The notes under the pieces: generated by a model
What the model was told of the DNA's origin: nothing
Database searches by the model: none
What the model saw: the letters and a program-made list of their open reading frames with translations, nothing else
Origin: Neospora caninum Liverpool
Taxonomy: Eukaryota > Apicomplexa > Conoidasida > Eucoccidiorida > Sarcocystidae
Length of the DNA stretch: 64,000 nucleotides
Reading direction: 5' to 3'
Assembly (NCBI RefSeq): GCF_000208865.1
Contig: NC_018393.1
Location: 3,366,714-3,430,713 of the forward strand
Position numbers and translations under genes: made by a program
In this document: one piece after another, positions 1-11,404 of the stretch
Position numbering within the stretch: position 1 is the first letter of the stretch
How the letters are laid out: each line of letters starts with the position of its first letter

Positions 1-3000
1 GTTAACGAATCGCGGTTGACCCTCTTTCAGGAGATCAGTTTCCTGCGGCGCAGCAGAACTAGAGCGAGACGGCAGAGATGCTGTCTGGGGCCAGTCTCCA
101 GGAGGCGAGCTCGGGACGGGACCCTTAGTATCGACGCGATCGTTGCGTGTCGCAGTGAGTTTTGCCGTTTCATCGATACTATTTGTGTGGTTCTCTGCGA
201 TCTCCTCGGCTTGAGGGAAGGGTAGACCTCCATCGGCGGAGGCTTGGCCGCCAGCATCGCCTGGGAAAAGGGTTTCTTCCACAGTTGACCTGGCGTGTTC
301 AAAGGACGTGCTCAACGGTGAGGTGGGAGATCTGCCAGTCAGAAACACACCGGTTGCTGACTCGGTTTTGTCCATTGACTCCCTAGCTTCCTGTTCTTGC
401 TTTTTATCCTCTCCGGTTTTGATTCCTGGCTCTCCGTCCGCTTGGAGGCTTCCTTCCCCAACTGCGGAACCGTTTTCTGCCCGATCTGTATCTTGTGTTT
501 GTTGTTGAACGTCCTGTTTCGAATGACCACCTTCATCTATTTTCGCTGCGTTGCCACCTTCTCTCTTAGGGTCTCCAGCACTTCCTGCCTCCTCCGTCTC
601 AGTTTCGGGTCGTACAACCTTCTGCCGTGTTTCTCCACGCCCATGCTCTTCCGCGGACTCTTTGATTTTAGTTGCGTCGCTCCTGTCATCTTGTTGTTCA
701 GTGGCACTTTCCGCGTTCTCTTCTTCTTTTGTTTGCTCTCCCTTCTGGTCGTATGCATTTCGTTCTCGCTTCGTCCTGTTGGCCGAAACGCCGCTCTCTG
801 TTTGTTCCTCCAACTTCTCCTCGGCTTCGCCCGCCGACGCTGCGCTCGTTTCCTCTTGAATTCTCCATTCGCCATGCAGAAGGGAAGTGTTTTCCCTATC
901 TGCGCCATCGCCTCGAACCTTGTTCTCTGAAATGCCTGCGCGTGAGGGCCCCCCGGCGTTTCCCTCCACGAGTCGCACACCAGCGTCGTGTTCAAGTTTC
1001 GGTGTCGACGAATTTCGTCCGTGTCTACCTTCTTTTGTTTGCGGTTCGTCCTCCGTCTCTGCCTCCCTAGTTCGATGTCCTACCGATACAAAGTCGATTT
1101 CTCCCTTTGTGCCAGTTTTTGCGGGGCCCAGTGAATGTGTGCGCAGACTGTAGCTTGTCTCACCGCCCTCGGGGCTAGCCGAGTTCTCATCCTCAGTTCC
1201 AGTTGAATCTGCATTTGGCATTACGCGTTCCAATTTTGTCTGCGGAAATGAATCAGGATCTTGTGATTTTGGTTGCTCTCCTGTCCTAGCTGGCAGCGTA
1301 GAAGCTACATCACCTTCCTGAGCCGAGTCAATCACACTGTCGTACAAAAACTGAATTGCTGACGGGTACCTATGTTCCCGTTTTCCTCTTTCACGAGCTT
1401 GTCGTTCTGTGTCTTCCTGGAAGCCCCTCATATCGCCTCTGTTGTGGGGTCTTGTCGCCTCGTCCACAATAGATGCGGATGAGGGGGCGCTGGAAAACCC
1501 GAATTTTACTGAGAGAGGAAACGCACCATCCTGATGTCGCAACAGCGTGGTGTCTCCTGAACCGGACGACGGGTCGGCTGGGCGTCCTTCTGAAGGAGGC
1601 CCTCCAGCCGCTTCCGAAGACGGGGGCGCTCGCCCTCTGGCAGCGCCACCAGTTTGCTGCAACGCATGCTGAGGACCTTCCTGCCGTCCGTGCTGTGAGA
1701 GACGTGTATTCTCTCTTTCGTAGGGGTCCAGGTGCCCACTATGTTCCCCACCTTCCTTATCCTTCTCGTGATGTGGATGCTGAAGCCGTCCTTCTGTCTC
1801 CCCTGTGCCAAAGTCACCTTGTTCCCCAGGTTGCGTTGGTTGGCCCTCTTCACCACCTTTTTGTGACCCGATGTCTCTCGTGGACGCCACGTTTTTCGCA
1901 ACGTCGGTTGACGCCAGAGTCCTGCTCTCGTACGCACCCCCGTAGGCTCCCCTGGTGGTTGCCACCGTCTTTGGACCCTCCCTGCCTGAAGAAGATGCTG
2001 GATCTTCGGCAACTGTAGAAGCATCTCCTGTCTTCATCGACTCCCCTTGCTCTCTGGACGTCCCTGTCTGATAGCGTCGCCGGTGCTCGTCCTTCTTCCT
2101 CTCTTTGTGCAGAGCTGCCACTGAATGCATTTGATGCTCGTCTTTCATCTCACCTGTGGCAGCAAGTTCTCCATTCTTCTCGAGGATTTTGTCTTTCTGG
2201 GTATTTTCCTTCATGACCTCTCGTTCCACTGATGGCACCTCATGTAGAAGGTTTCCTTCCTTTTGCTCTTCAGTAGCTCTGTTTCTCGATGGCAAAGAAT
2301 GATTTTTCGCGAGCTTGCTTTCCCCAAAGTGGGTACGCGGTGCCAGCGAACTCCCGTCTGGAGGAACATTCACGAGTTCGAAATCTTCTTCCTCTTCCCT
2401 GGCTGCGTTTTCCACGTCGACTTTCTTGTGTAAGGGAACCGCGAGTGATGGCTGTGTTTCCTCAGGCTCTTCAACATCAGTCCGCTCTTCCCCGGAGATT
2501 TTCTTGCTTATCCACGAGTGCGCACTGCTTGTTTCTCCAGTAATATCTCCTCCGTATGTGTCACGCCCCTCTAGGCACGCTTCTCCTCTGGCGCCTTGTT
2601 CCGTGGCAACATCAGTGATGGGCGTGTCACATGGAGTCGTATTTCCGCCTTGTCGTTCTCTGACGTTTGCTTGCGCGGCGAACAAACTTGCAGGGAGCGT
2701 AACATTTGCCTCACTGGCAGTTGTTACGAGTTCGAATGGAAACACGAGACCGCCTGCGCTATCATTACCTGTCTTTCTTTGGAGCTGAGCTTCGAACTTT
2801 TTCGTGTGCGGCAACGAACGATCGCTAGGGGCAGATGGCACTTCGGTATGCTGGGAGGACGGTTCTTCCGCTGGTGAAGTGGTCTTGTTCCATCGAGCGG
2901 TATCTTCTTTCACAGACACTTCAGGGATCACAGTCGGGGGAACGTGCTCTGGCTCATCTCTCGTTGGCACCGCAGCTGCTGTTGCAGAATTCGATTTTTG

Positions 3001-4095
3001 TTGTGATTCAGCGAGATTCCACTCAGTGACATGCCCTTCCCAAGGAGCTTCTCGGTCATTTTCAACCTCGTTATTGACTGGAAAGGTGCGGACTAAGTCT
3101 GGTGCCCGACGTGCTCCATTGTGATGTGTTTGCAAGTCCTGTTCTGGCGCGTTCACACCAGACCCAGGTACTCCAGCAGGACTCTGGAGCATCTCGTTAG
3201 CCGCAAAAGGCCTTTCAGCATCAAAATTCTGTTCCTTCAATTCTTCTCTCCGGGCTGCGCTATCTGGGGTAACTGTAAGGGCTACTCGTTTTTGACCTTC
3301 CTCCGTGGCAGTCCCCACCGTAGTCGGAGTGTCTCGTGATTGACTGACAAAAGAGTGTTTGTCATTAATTTCATGATGCATGGCATGCTTACTCAGCGCG
3401 GGCGACGGCTGTGCCCGTATTAACACCGTCTTTTCTCCGGCACGTCCGTGGTGCTCCAGTTCTTCATCCGGAGTAGATGAGCGTTTATTCGTCGACTTCT
3501 CACTCGTCGTTTTGTGATCCGCCGACCGAGCTTGTTCTACCGTTGGGATGCTTTTCGACAGAGTGTCACTGTCTGTGCCTTTGCCTTCCTTTTTTGTCTC
3601 GTCATGTGGAAGCTCCACGAGGCGAGATAGTACCTCTTGTTCGCCTCGGCCCACCTCTCTACCTCCAGTTTCCTCATTCTTTTTGGTAAAAGAACCGGCG
3701 CCGATCCCCCCTCCCACGCCGCTGTCTTTGCTTGTCGAAGCCTCCTGTGAGCTTTTGCTTTCACGACTTTCGTCTTTTTCTCCTCGATCCTTGGCATAGT
3801 CATGCAGGCCTAGCGTGTCACGAGGCAACGACAGGCGCTTTCGTGATTGTCCACTTCTCTGGATCACCGGCTGCATCGCCGCAGCATTCTCTTCTGACTG
3901 TGTGGAACCAACAGATGGGGAGAACCACCCGGAATTCTCGTGCGCTTCTGGAAGGGGAGGAGAAGAGGAAGCCCTAACAACAAAAGCCGTGGATGCTGCT
4001 CGGACTTGCGGTTCAATACCTGCCACCGGGAAGCAAACCATGAAAAAGGCTGCGGCGGCAATAACTGCCGGTCCTACTGTCACCGGCCTTCTCAT
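1..4095 (-). CDS. Large secreted low-complexity protein, 3' end beyond window
   Basis: The reading frame starts at the ATG at 4095-4093 and stays open for all 1365 codons down to base 1, with no stop and no convincing intron. The N-terminus is a clear signal peptide: MRRP, then a hydrophobic run (about residues 5-25, VGPAVIAAAAFFMVCFPVAG), with likely cleavage near residue 25-34. No transmembrane segment or known domain follows. The rest is hydrophilic, rich in Glu, Lys, Ser, Gln, Gly and Pro, and looks disordered. Known of the group: many dense-granule and rhoptry proteins of coccidia look like this, being secreted, disordered and fast-evolving. I saw no RRLxE (TEXEL) export-cleavage motif in the stretches I translated. 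Destination (dense granule, rhoptry, vacuole or host) is therefore inference. The coding frame is reliable; the family is unrecognised. Confidence 0.85.
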   Translation of the reverse strand, partial: MRRPVTVGPAVIAAAAFFMVCFPVAGIEPQVRAASTAFVVRASSSPPLPEAHENSGWFSPSVGSTQSEENAAAMQPVIQRSGQSRKRLSLPRDTLGLHDYAKDRGEKDESRESKSSQEASTSKDSGVGGGIGAGSFTKKNEETGGREVGRGEQEVLSRLVELPHDETKKEGKGTDSDTLSKSIPTVEQARSADHKTTSEKSTNKRSSTPDEELEHHGRAGEKTVLIRAQPSPALSKHAMHHEINDKHSFVSQSRDTPTTVGTATEEGQKRVALTVTPDSAARREELKEQNFDAERPFAANEMLQSPAGVPGSGVNAPEQDLQTHHNGARRAPDLVRTFPVNNEVENDREAPWEGHVTEWNLAESQQKSNSATAAAVPTRDEPEHVPPTVIPEVSVKEDTARWNKTTSPAEEPSSQHTEVPSAPSDRSLPHTKKFEAQLQRKTGNDSAGGLVFPFELVTTASEANVTLPASLFAAQANVRERQGGNTTPCDTPITDVATEQGARGEACLEGRDTYGGDITGETSSAHSWISKKISGEERTDVEEPEETQPSLAVPLHKKVDVENAAREEEEDFELVNVPPDGSSLAPRTHFGESKLAKNHSLPSRNRATEEQKEGNLLHEVPSVEREVMKENTQKDKILEKNGELAATGEMKDEHQMHSVAALHKERKKDEHRRRYQTGTSREQGESMKTGDASTVAEDPASSSGREGPKTVATTRGAYGGAYESRTLASTDVAKNVASTRDIGSQKGGEEGQPTQPGEQGDFGTGETEGRLQHPHHEKDKEGGEHSGHLDPYERENTRLSQHGRQEGPQHALQQTGGAARGRAPPSSEAAGGPPSEGRPADPSSGSGDTTLLRHQDGAFPLSVKFGFSSAPSSASIVDEATRPHNRGDMRGFQEDTERQARERGKREHRYPSAIQFLYDSVIDSAQEGDVASTLPARTGEQPKSQDPDSFPQTKLERVMPNADSTGTEDENSASPEGGETSYSLRTHSLGPAKTGTKGEIDFVSVGHRTREAETEDEPQTKEGRHGRNSSTPKLEHDAGVRLVEGNAGGPSRAGISENKVRGDGADRENTSLLHGEWRIQEETSAASAGEAEEKLEEQTESGVSANRTKRERNAYDQKGEQTKEEENAESATEQQDDRSDATKIKESAEEHGRGETRQKVVRPETETEEAGSAGDPKREGGNAAKIDEGGHSKQDVQQQTQDTDRAENGSAVGEGSLQADGEPGIKTGEDKKQEQEARESMDKTESATGVFLTGRSPTSPLSTSFEHARSTVEETLFPGDAGGQASADGGLPFPQAEEIAENHTNSIDETAKLTATRNDRVDTKGPVPSSPPGDWPQTASLPSRSSSAAPQETDLLKEGQPRFVN

Positions 4096-6595
4096 TCTGT
4101 GGTAGTTCTCCATTTTGCGATAGTAAAGGGAGCGCGAAGTGACGGAGTTTTTATTTGCACAACGTCTTTGGGCGTTTCCCGTCCCGTGAGGGGAGATGAG
4201 GTAAAGTTGTCGACCTCTAGCAGTCGGCGCGCAGCAAAACCACCTGGCGGATCGAGGTGAGGACTCTCTTTCGATTTCGCCCTGATATAACAAGGTCTGT
4301 CCTGGCTTTTGCCCTCCGGTTGGCGAGTGGGACCGTCTACACTAGTCATGGCTGCAACAGAAAAGACCGCGTCCTGCGGATACCATAGACCCTGTGGCAA
4401 CAATTGTAGAGACTCGCTGTTGGATCGTATACGGCTTCTATTTTTTGAAACTCGCTCCAGAAATAAGGAAAACAGAAAATAAACCAAATTTGTTTACTTC
4501 ATTCAAATCCACACACCTGATAGACCAGCACTGTTTTATATGTAAGACGCATAATCCGCGCGTCACTGCATGTTGCCACAAAACCAACAGCATTCCACTG
4601 AGAGAGTGCAATTGTCACGCATGAACTTGAAAACAACGGCCAAAACAGCTTCGCACAACCTGCTCTTCAAACAACACATGCCGCCACTCGGCGTGCGGTG
4701 GTATTGATCGCTTCTTCCGTTCCCGGAAAAAAACAGTATGGGTGTTGTAATGGTCACCTTACGCAACAGTTTTTGAAAGTTGTGCACAATAAAAAAGACA
4801 TGCGTTCTTAGCAGAACAAGATTCGTTTCCTGCAGATTAGAATCCTTCTAGAGAGTGGTGTGCATTTATCCACACCTTCTCAGCATTCTTTTGGGTGACG
4901 CACACAATGGGGAAAAAGTCGTCTTTCCAGTTTGAGAAATGTGCGTACTGCCCATGCTAAGTACAACCATAGATATGGATTCAAAAGTCGTCGGCGAGAG
5001 GATAGACAGACTTCCGTATTCCACAGTTCATGAATACCACGCAAGGGATGAAGGGCTCCTCGACTGCGAAACCACCGGAGATCTCAACGTGCTTTCACCG
5101 GAAAAGCTTGTGAGCAAGCGTCCTCACAACAGCTTTCTAAAACAAACGCCGGCATGTGTTTCGTACTTGGTCGGAAACGCCCTTTGCCACCATCACACAG
5201 ACTCGAAGATGGACATAGGAGCGCCTGTGCCAACGTACCTTCCCCGCGGCCACAGGGGCAACAGACTGAAGAGCGCGGCCGTTCTCCCACCTATCTGAAT
5301 TCTACCATGTTGTGAATTAAATTGAACTGTACGAGCTTCCTCTGAGGCCGTATGACGCAAACTGGAAGCCAAATGTAGTCTGTTGGACGAAATGAAACGA
5401 ATTGGTTTCCGAGAAGTCGAGCTTTCTACCTCGTGGGTTAGGTTGATATTCTATGCCGGGCCATCGAAAATCGTCATGTCCTTGCCGCTTACTGAAATAT
5501 GGTAGTGCCTGTCAAGTTCCTTGTATCTAGTTAGCTCACTGCGTACTTAGGGTACACTCAAAGAGTTCACTAGTGGTTCTAGGAAAAAGGAGATCGAGTT
5601 AATGCTTGAGAGAAAAATGGCTTCCGAACCCCCAGTGTGTGAGGTTAAGCACGCCCTCCAGAGGGTGTCAAGCTAAAACAAGGCTGCCAAAGCCGCTAAG
5701 GAATTAGGACTGTCCCTCGATCTCCTGAAAGGCAGGAATACAGGGAATGTAACGTCACGTTTAGCACCGTAAGTGTGGTCCTCTCCACTTGCCAACCGAG
5801 AACGCCCGCAACTGGTCACAAGGCAATTTTCTGTACAGCATCACTGTGAACCACTGTTTTTGCCTGAAAGGGACTCGTCCTTAATATTCGCAGGTGTCTA
5901 TTTCTATGCTGGCTCATGCCTTGTCCTCTCCCTTGCTAGTATGAAGAAGTTACCTTCTCCCATATGAGTCCCAAATATATTATCTTATATTCACCCTCAG
6001 TTTACAAATGAGATCAACATGCTGTCGCAGCTCATTTCAGCCTTCCGTCCCTGAGCAACGCCCATGACGCGCGTCCATAAATCCGCTTCACAAGCGGGAT
6101 GCAAACTGTGTTCTCTTGCCAAATATCAGTCTCTTGCGATCAATCACCTTTTTAGCTCGAATAATTTCTTCACTCCCAGACATGCAACGGGCATACGACC
6201 AATTTATCGGGATGTTCCCGTCACTGTGGGCTAACAACGAAGCCATCAGTGCCGCTAGGCGCTAGCGATCCTGGGCCGATCTTTCCTCAAGGTCTATGCC
6301 TTGCCAGATGTTTGGGTGCTAGCCACGCAGCATGGCTTTATAAAACCGTGATGTTAGCAGGTTTGTGCCACTTAAGTGGGGACCAATTGTGCAGTCAAAT
6401 ACTGTTTATCCGTGCCCATGCCCATATATAAGCAGTAGAGCAGATTAGTTGTATAAATATGCGCTGAAGCGGCCCGCCACTGCCCATTTCCCGATCTTAA
6501 AAAAGCGTGGTAGTGCAGTCGTCCAAAATTGCTGTCTGCGTGTCTGCGTTTGTGTCGTTGGCCTGGACTCCTGTCTGAGAAGTGCTCTTTCAGCA
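4096..6595. other. Divergent intergenic region, probable promoters of both neighbours
   Basis: About 2.5 kb separates the start of the secreted protein on the minus strand from the signal-peptide exon of the phosphatase on the plus strand, so both promoters should lie here. I see no convincing gene. One ATG-initiated open frame of 119 codons (4939-5298, plus) has no recognisable domain and mixed composition; I treat it as chance. Confidence 0.5.
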
Positions 6596-9500
6596 ATGAG
6601 AGGCGTATTTGCAATACTGGGGGCGCTGGTCCTGTCACTGTTCTTTGCTCCAACAGAAATCCGTGCTTTATTTAAGGTACGTGCAAATGCGGAGATCTGC
6701 TATCTGTGGATTTTTCACTGGGATCGCTATTCCGTAACCTCCGATTCGTAAACTGCTAACCTGAGTAATACTCGGGATTGACGTTCATTGCCCTGATTGT
6801 CCATCGAGGTCAGACACTTTTTTCATAGTGACGGCGGAAGTGAACAGAGCTTGCCACTCACTATAAAGCTTGCTACAGATGACTTTGACCTCTTTGTGAC
6901 AAAGTTGGCACGTAATCCGTGTCTATTGCTTGAGGTGTCATTCATTTCTCCTCTCAGTCTCCGCATGTTCGTCTAGCTGTTGTGGACCTCCGTTGTTAAT
7001 ACACGTCCCTGAGATTTCATGACATGGGAGGTTATGGGGTAGTTGCTATAAGATCTGCACGCCAACATGGGGTCAACCACTGAGGAAACCACAGCTGAGT
7101 TACACCAAACCGCTGCTCGAGTAACAAGAAATGCCTCCAAGGGAGGGCTAGGTTTAGAAGAAGGGCCAGGGTGTTGATAGTCGGCGAAGCTTAGGGTGTT
7201 GATAGTCGGCGAAGCTTAGGGTGTTGATAGTCGGCGAAGCTTAGGGTGTTGATAGTCGGCGAAGCTTAGGGTGTTGACAGTCGGCGAAGCTTAGGATTGT
7301 TGCTTGTTGTAGACTATCTTGGAGTACAAACAGAACTAGCCGCGCGTTTTCTCCTATTGACACACAATCACGTGCGTTTTCGGAGCATGAGTAGAGTGGT
7401 TTCATGAAGCCTTCGTCCTAAAACAAGCCTCAACGGTGCAGAGTAATGCCCTTTGCCTCCGCTGTTGTTGTGGTTTCTTTGTCAGCGTCGCGAGACAGTA
7501 AGTTTCGAAACCACGGGCCTCGCTGAGATCAAATATATTTTCGTTAGATTCGTGTAGCACTGCATTATTACGGAAGAGGGAAGGAAGAAAAATCATTTCT
7601 TGGGATTGCCAATTAGTATATGGTGATACAGCTGGCCGCCATGGTTGCACGAAGGCCTTTCCATATTGAAATGGATACATCAGGTCCCAGATATCTTCCG
7701 GACGACTCTCCTGCGTGTACTTTGAAGTTGGCAGCCGTAACAAAACACTCACTCTGCCACCACGTGCGTGGTTTTTTGTGCTATTTGGGACTGATTCCAC
7801 AACGTGATCTGCTGGATAGTAATTCAACTGCTTGCTCCATAACTGAGCTCTGTGTCGGCTGTTGCTGCTACCTGTCCAGCAAGCTCCCAAGTTGGGACAT
7901 GCAGACCTTCTGGAAAACAACGGGAGTGACACGATGTCCCTGAAAGCAACAGAATGGTATATGAAGACGGCGGTAGCCATGATTAAGGGAGCAAGACCGT
8001 ATCTTGAAGACGTAAGTTTTGTTGTGGTAGGTGGTCTCCCACACTTGCAAAATTTATGTTCAAGACTGGCTAGAAGACGTGGTAGTGCCGGTGGCTGCTA
8101 ACTTCCGTCACCAGTACTTCGATGATACTGTGTCAAATAAGATGTTTTTTACGTAAATGTGAATCATCGTCATCTGAACTAATTTCTCTCAGCAGAAGGC
8201 GCGGATGTCGTTTTGCTGTAGAACGCTTTTCCTGGTCAAGGTGATTCGGGATACGCGAGGGGCTCGAGGCTGTCCTAAGACTAAAACAGCTGCCCATATG
8301 GCTTGTGATGCCCACAGACACATGTCCGAGTGTGTTTCTGGCAGGCGAAATGCGCAATCGAAATACGTCTCTACATGCAGATTCAATCTGAGTCGCGCTC
8401 TTCCTCCTGTGTTGTTTTCAGACCTGTGTGCTTACCGCTGCGGTTCCTGGCGCGCCTAACGCCCGTATTCAAGCCGTGTTCGACGGGCACGGGGGGGCAT
8501 TCGCGGCCCAGTTTTTGGCTACACATTTGCAAGAGGTTTTGAGTAAGTCCCGTTGATGTGCCATTCGTAGTCTCCTACATATTCGGCGGAATGGGCTAGG
8601 GATACATGTCCATCTCACATTGTTCTGCTGACGCACTAGAACGTTTCATTTCAACGATGCGCTGGAGCAGCTATGGCGTGGCAAAGGCAACGCGGGTATC
8701 CAAACACGTGCCGTCTCCCGGTGTGAGAACTCGGCGAAGTCGGGACTCCGTAAAAGCAGATCGAGGTGTGCCGGGTAGCGAAGCTTTCACTGCAACTCTG
8801 AGAGTCCAACATATACTGAAACGGTCATACCCTTGAAAGCTTTCCTATCTGCACGATTAAGCTGCCGCACAGGATGGCTGCGTGTCTCGATCCTAACGGC
8901 GAGGAAAAGAGAAATGCAATGACAAAACTGCGTCAGGACTGTCGACTCACTGTCGTTACCACTTGTATTCTTTACGCTGTGTTAGCGGCCGCCAGCCCCT
9001 TCACTGCAGGATCGCTGGAAGCAGCTTGTGAAGAGTTGGAGCGACGCCTCATGCATTCATTAAACCCATCGGGAACAACAGGTGCTGTTTATAGTATCAA
9101 TTGCCGAGAGAACACAGATGTACAGAGCCACTTCTCTAGTGTACAAAGAGATGTTGCCTCATGCTGAGCTTGAGGAGTTACATCCCGGTTATATTCGTTC
9201 GTAACGGTGAGGAATCCATGGGTTTGGGAGGTGGATTCAGAATCAGCATCACGTTTGAATACGCTGGTGTAATAAAAGCAGACAGTGTAGAAGCTTCTGG
9301 TGGCGGCCGAGTGGCGCCCGTTCCCCCGACAGCAAGCTTTGGTGCTCAGTGACTGTCGGACTGCATCCATGCTCCACGAATATCTCGAAGCAGCATGATC
9401 TCCCTCGACTACTGCAAAGCTAGTCTGCTGATCCTGGAGGTGATGTGGTCACTGATTCCTTGTTGAGCATTTCTTACTGTATACAGTTTCGTGTTTTGCT

Positions 9501-11404
9501 TTCTCCCTCTGCAGCCACCATTGTCATCATCGAACGCCTCACCCATCCGGAGGAGGTGATTGTCCAAGGGAGGGAGATTATTCCGTCAACCCTAACAGCG
9601 TTCAAAACCATTCATGAGCTGGACACTCCCCTTGGCAAAATTCTACCACGCCAGAAAATAGTTATTGGCAATAAACGGTGGCCCTTCAAGCTTCACGTCG
9701 TCAACGTGGGTAAGGCTTCTACTCTTGGCGTAGGTGGCAAGGCGTATACCACATGGATCTCACAAGTCGCTTGGACTTTCAGGTGCGACGTGGTAGATGT
9801 CTCATTCTCTGCTGTCACAAGCTTGGCATTTCTTGACTTTTCGTCTGCACCTTTGGGGCAGGTGACTCCCGGGCGCTGTTGCTAAATCAGCGCTTGTACG
9901 CTCCTTTGACAAGAGACCACCGGCCAGATGATCCAGCCGAGCAGGCGCGTATTGAAGCGGCTGGCGCTGAGGTGAAAATGGACAGAGGCACTCCGCGAGT
10001 CAGAGGGCTCGCAATGAGCCGCTCGTTTGGCGATTCTGTACGTTTCATAGATTCTCAAGGCACTCCAATACCAACTTCGCCAAAGCATTAACCTCTGAGC
10101 GACCGGGGGGATCCGTCACAGGTGGAATGCACCCCCCCCCCCTCCACACCCTCTCACACCGTGCCAACAGTGGGTGCGACCGGCTGAGGCCGATGCGATA
10201 CTGTGCGCATGTACTTGGCTTCTGAAGCTGGCCCACTACGTCGATATCTTTGGACTCATATTTCGGCTGCAGACGTTGTGGCCTCCTCCATTGACGCCTG
10301 AACCAGATCGGAATGTTTATACGCACGCCAGAGGCGCAGGGGGGCCGGAGACGAACCCGCAAACAGTTTGGTCGCAGAAAAGTATATTCATTTATGTATT
10401 GTATACAACCTACTTAGTACAGGATTCCCCGTCAAAAATACATACAATTAAGCATCCGTGTGTTAGAATTGTATGGATCAAAGCGATTTGTTTCCCATGG
10501 GACGACCACGGCGAGACGCTGGCGCATTGTCTGCAGGCATTTTCCACGTTTTTATCCGAGCTTGCTTCTGCCGGTCGCAGGATAGAAAACGTGGACCGGG
10601 TCCGCACCCAATCACTGCAAAGCCAGATATAAGACAGTTCTTCGCGTCTGCGAACGACGTTCTCCTTCTCCATACCGACGGTAAGACCACGATGCAGAGC
10701 TTGATTTCTGTCAACGGACCCCCAACATCACGTGCACGTACATGCTCACCAGCATACAATGGGTTTTCTTGCAACTCTGGAGCCTCTTCTGGAGGTTATG
10801 CACCAATCAGTTGGGCCCTCCTGTTGCTCTGGGGACCTCCCCTCTTCTGAACCGAGGCTGATGCCACCAACACTCAAACCCGCGCAGCTTGTGGTGCGGC
10901 ATGATCTGTGTGGCATAACGTAGGTCTTGATTTTGGAGGAGCTGACTGGGATTTAGTAGCTGACGAGGTTAGAGAAAGCCTCCGGAGGAGCGACGGGATC
11001 CGCAATATGGTAACCAGACTCGTCATGGATGCCCATCGCGGAGGCTCGAAAGACAACATTACTGCCCTGATGACGTTTTTTTCTAAACATCTTCAAGAAC
11101 AGCCTACAGCCAAACTTCGAATTCTTCGAAAGCGGCAGAAAAACAACCGTAAGTGATGAACGCTGTTCTTCAAGCAGAACACGTTGCTCGCGACGCAGTG
11201 ATTAGCGGTTCACTCCTGATTAGTATCTGCACGACGTTTCTAGCATGCTTTAAGGTGGATGCAGGACGAGCCGTAAGTCGGGCATGATGTGTGAGTCTTG
11301 TTTGTGGGTTCCCAGGTTCAAAAAAGCTGCTTCCTCTGGAGGAGGACTGGACGGACAAGCTATTGCATGGTCCAGCCGGCGGCTTCTCGCTACCCATGTT
11401 CTAG
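6596..11404 (+). CDS. Secreted PP2C-family (PPM) protein phosphatase, nine exons
   Basis: Metal-dependent Ser/Thr phosphatase of the PP2C/PPM family. Proposed exons: 6596-6676, 7880-8011, 8422-8542, 9010-9081, 9515-9709, 9862-10037, 10581-10680, 10924-11148, 11316-11404; 396 residues, all phases compatible. Exon 1 encodes only a 27-residue signal peptide (MRGVFAILGALVLSLFF...). PP2C motifs appear in order: GARPYLED (about 64-71), VFDGHGG (90-96), SGTTATIVII across exons 4-5, NVGDSRA (199-205), LTRDHRPDDP (213-222), RVRGLAMSRSFGD (246-258), LLLHTDG (287-293) and DNIT (336-339). The Asp residues expected to bind Mn/Mg (in LED, DGHGG, TDG and DNIT) are present, so activity is likely. The usual W after the TDG motif is shifted, so a small exon may be missed there. 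If the last donor is not used, the frame stops at 11156. A signal peptide on a PP2C fits the secreted PP2Cs known in T. gondii (rhoptry PP2C-hn, PPM3C), but the destination is inference. Confidence 0.88.
7170..7294. repeat. 25-bp tandem repeat, five copies, in intron 1 of the PP2C gene
   Basis: Five head-to-tail copies of a 25-bp unit (beginning GGTGTTGATAG, ending GAAGCTTAG) run from 7170 to 7294. The first four are identical and the fifth has a single T-to-C change. Each unit carries a HindIII site (AAGCTT). The array lies in the 1.2-kb first intron, after the signal-peptide exon. Near-identity of the copies points to recent expansion, so copy number probably differs between isolates. Confidence 0.95.

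Noticed and set aside
4939..5298. ATG-initiated 119-codon open frame on the plus strand.
   Set aside because: No domain, no signal peptide, no splice partners, and placed in a divergent promoter region.
8873..9009. Possible extra PP2C exon (frame beginning MAACLDPNGEEK).
   Set aside because: Its phase does not join to exon 3 without a stop, whereas the exon at 9010-9081 fits both neighbours and supplies the SGTT motif.
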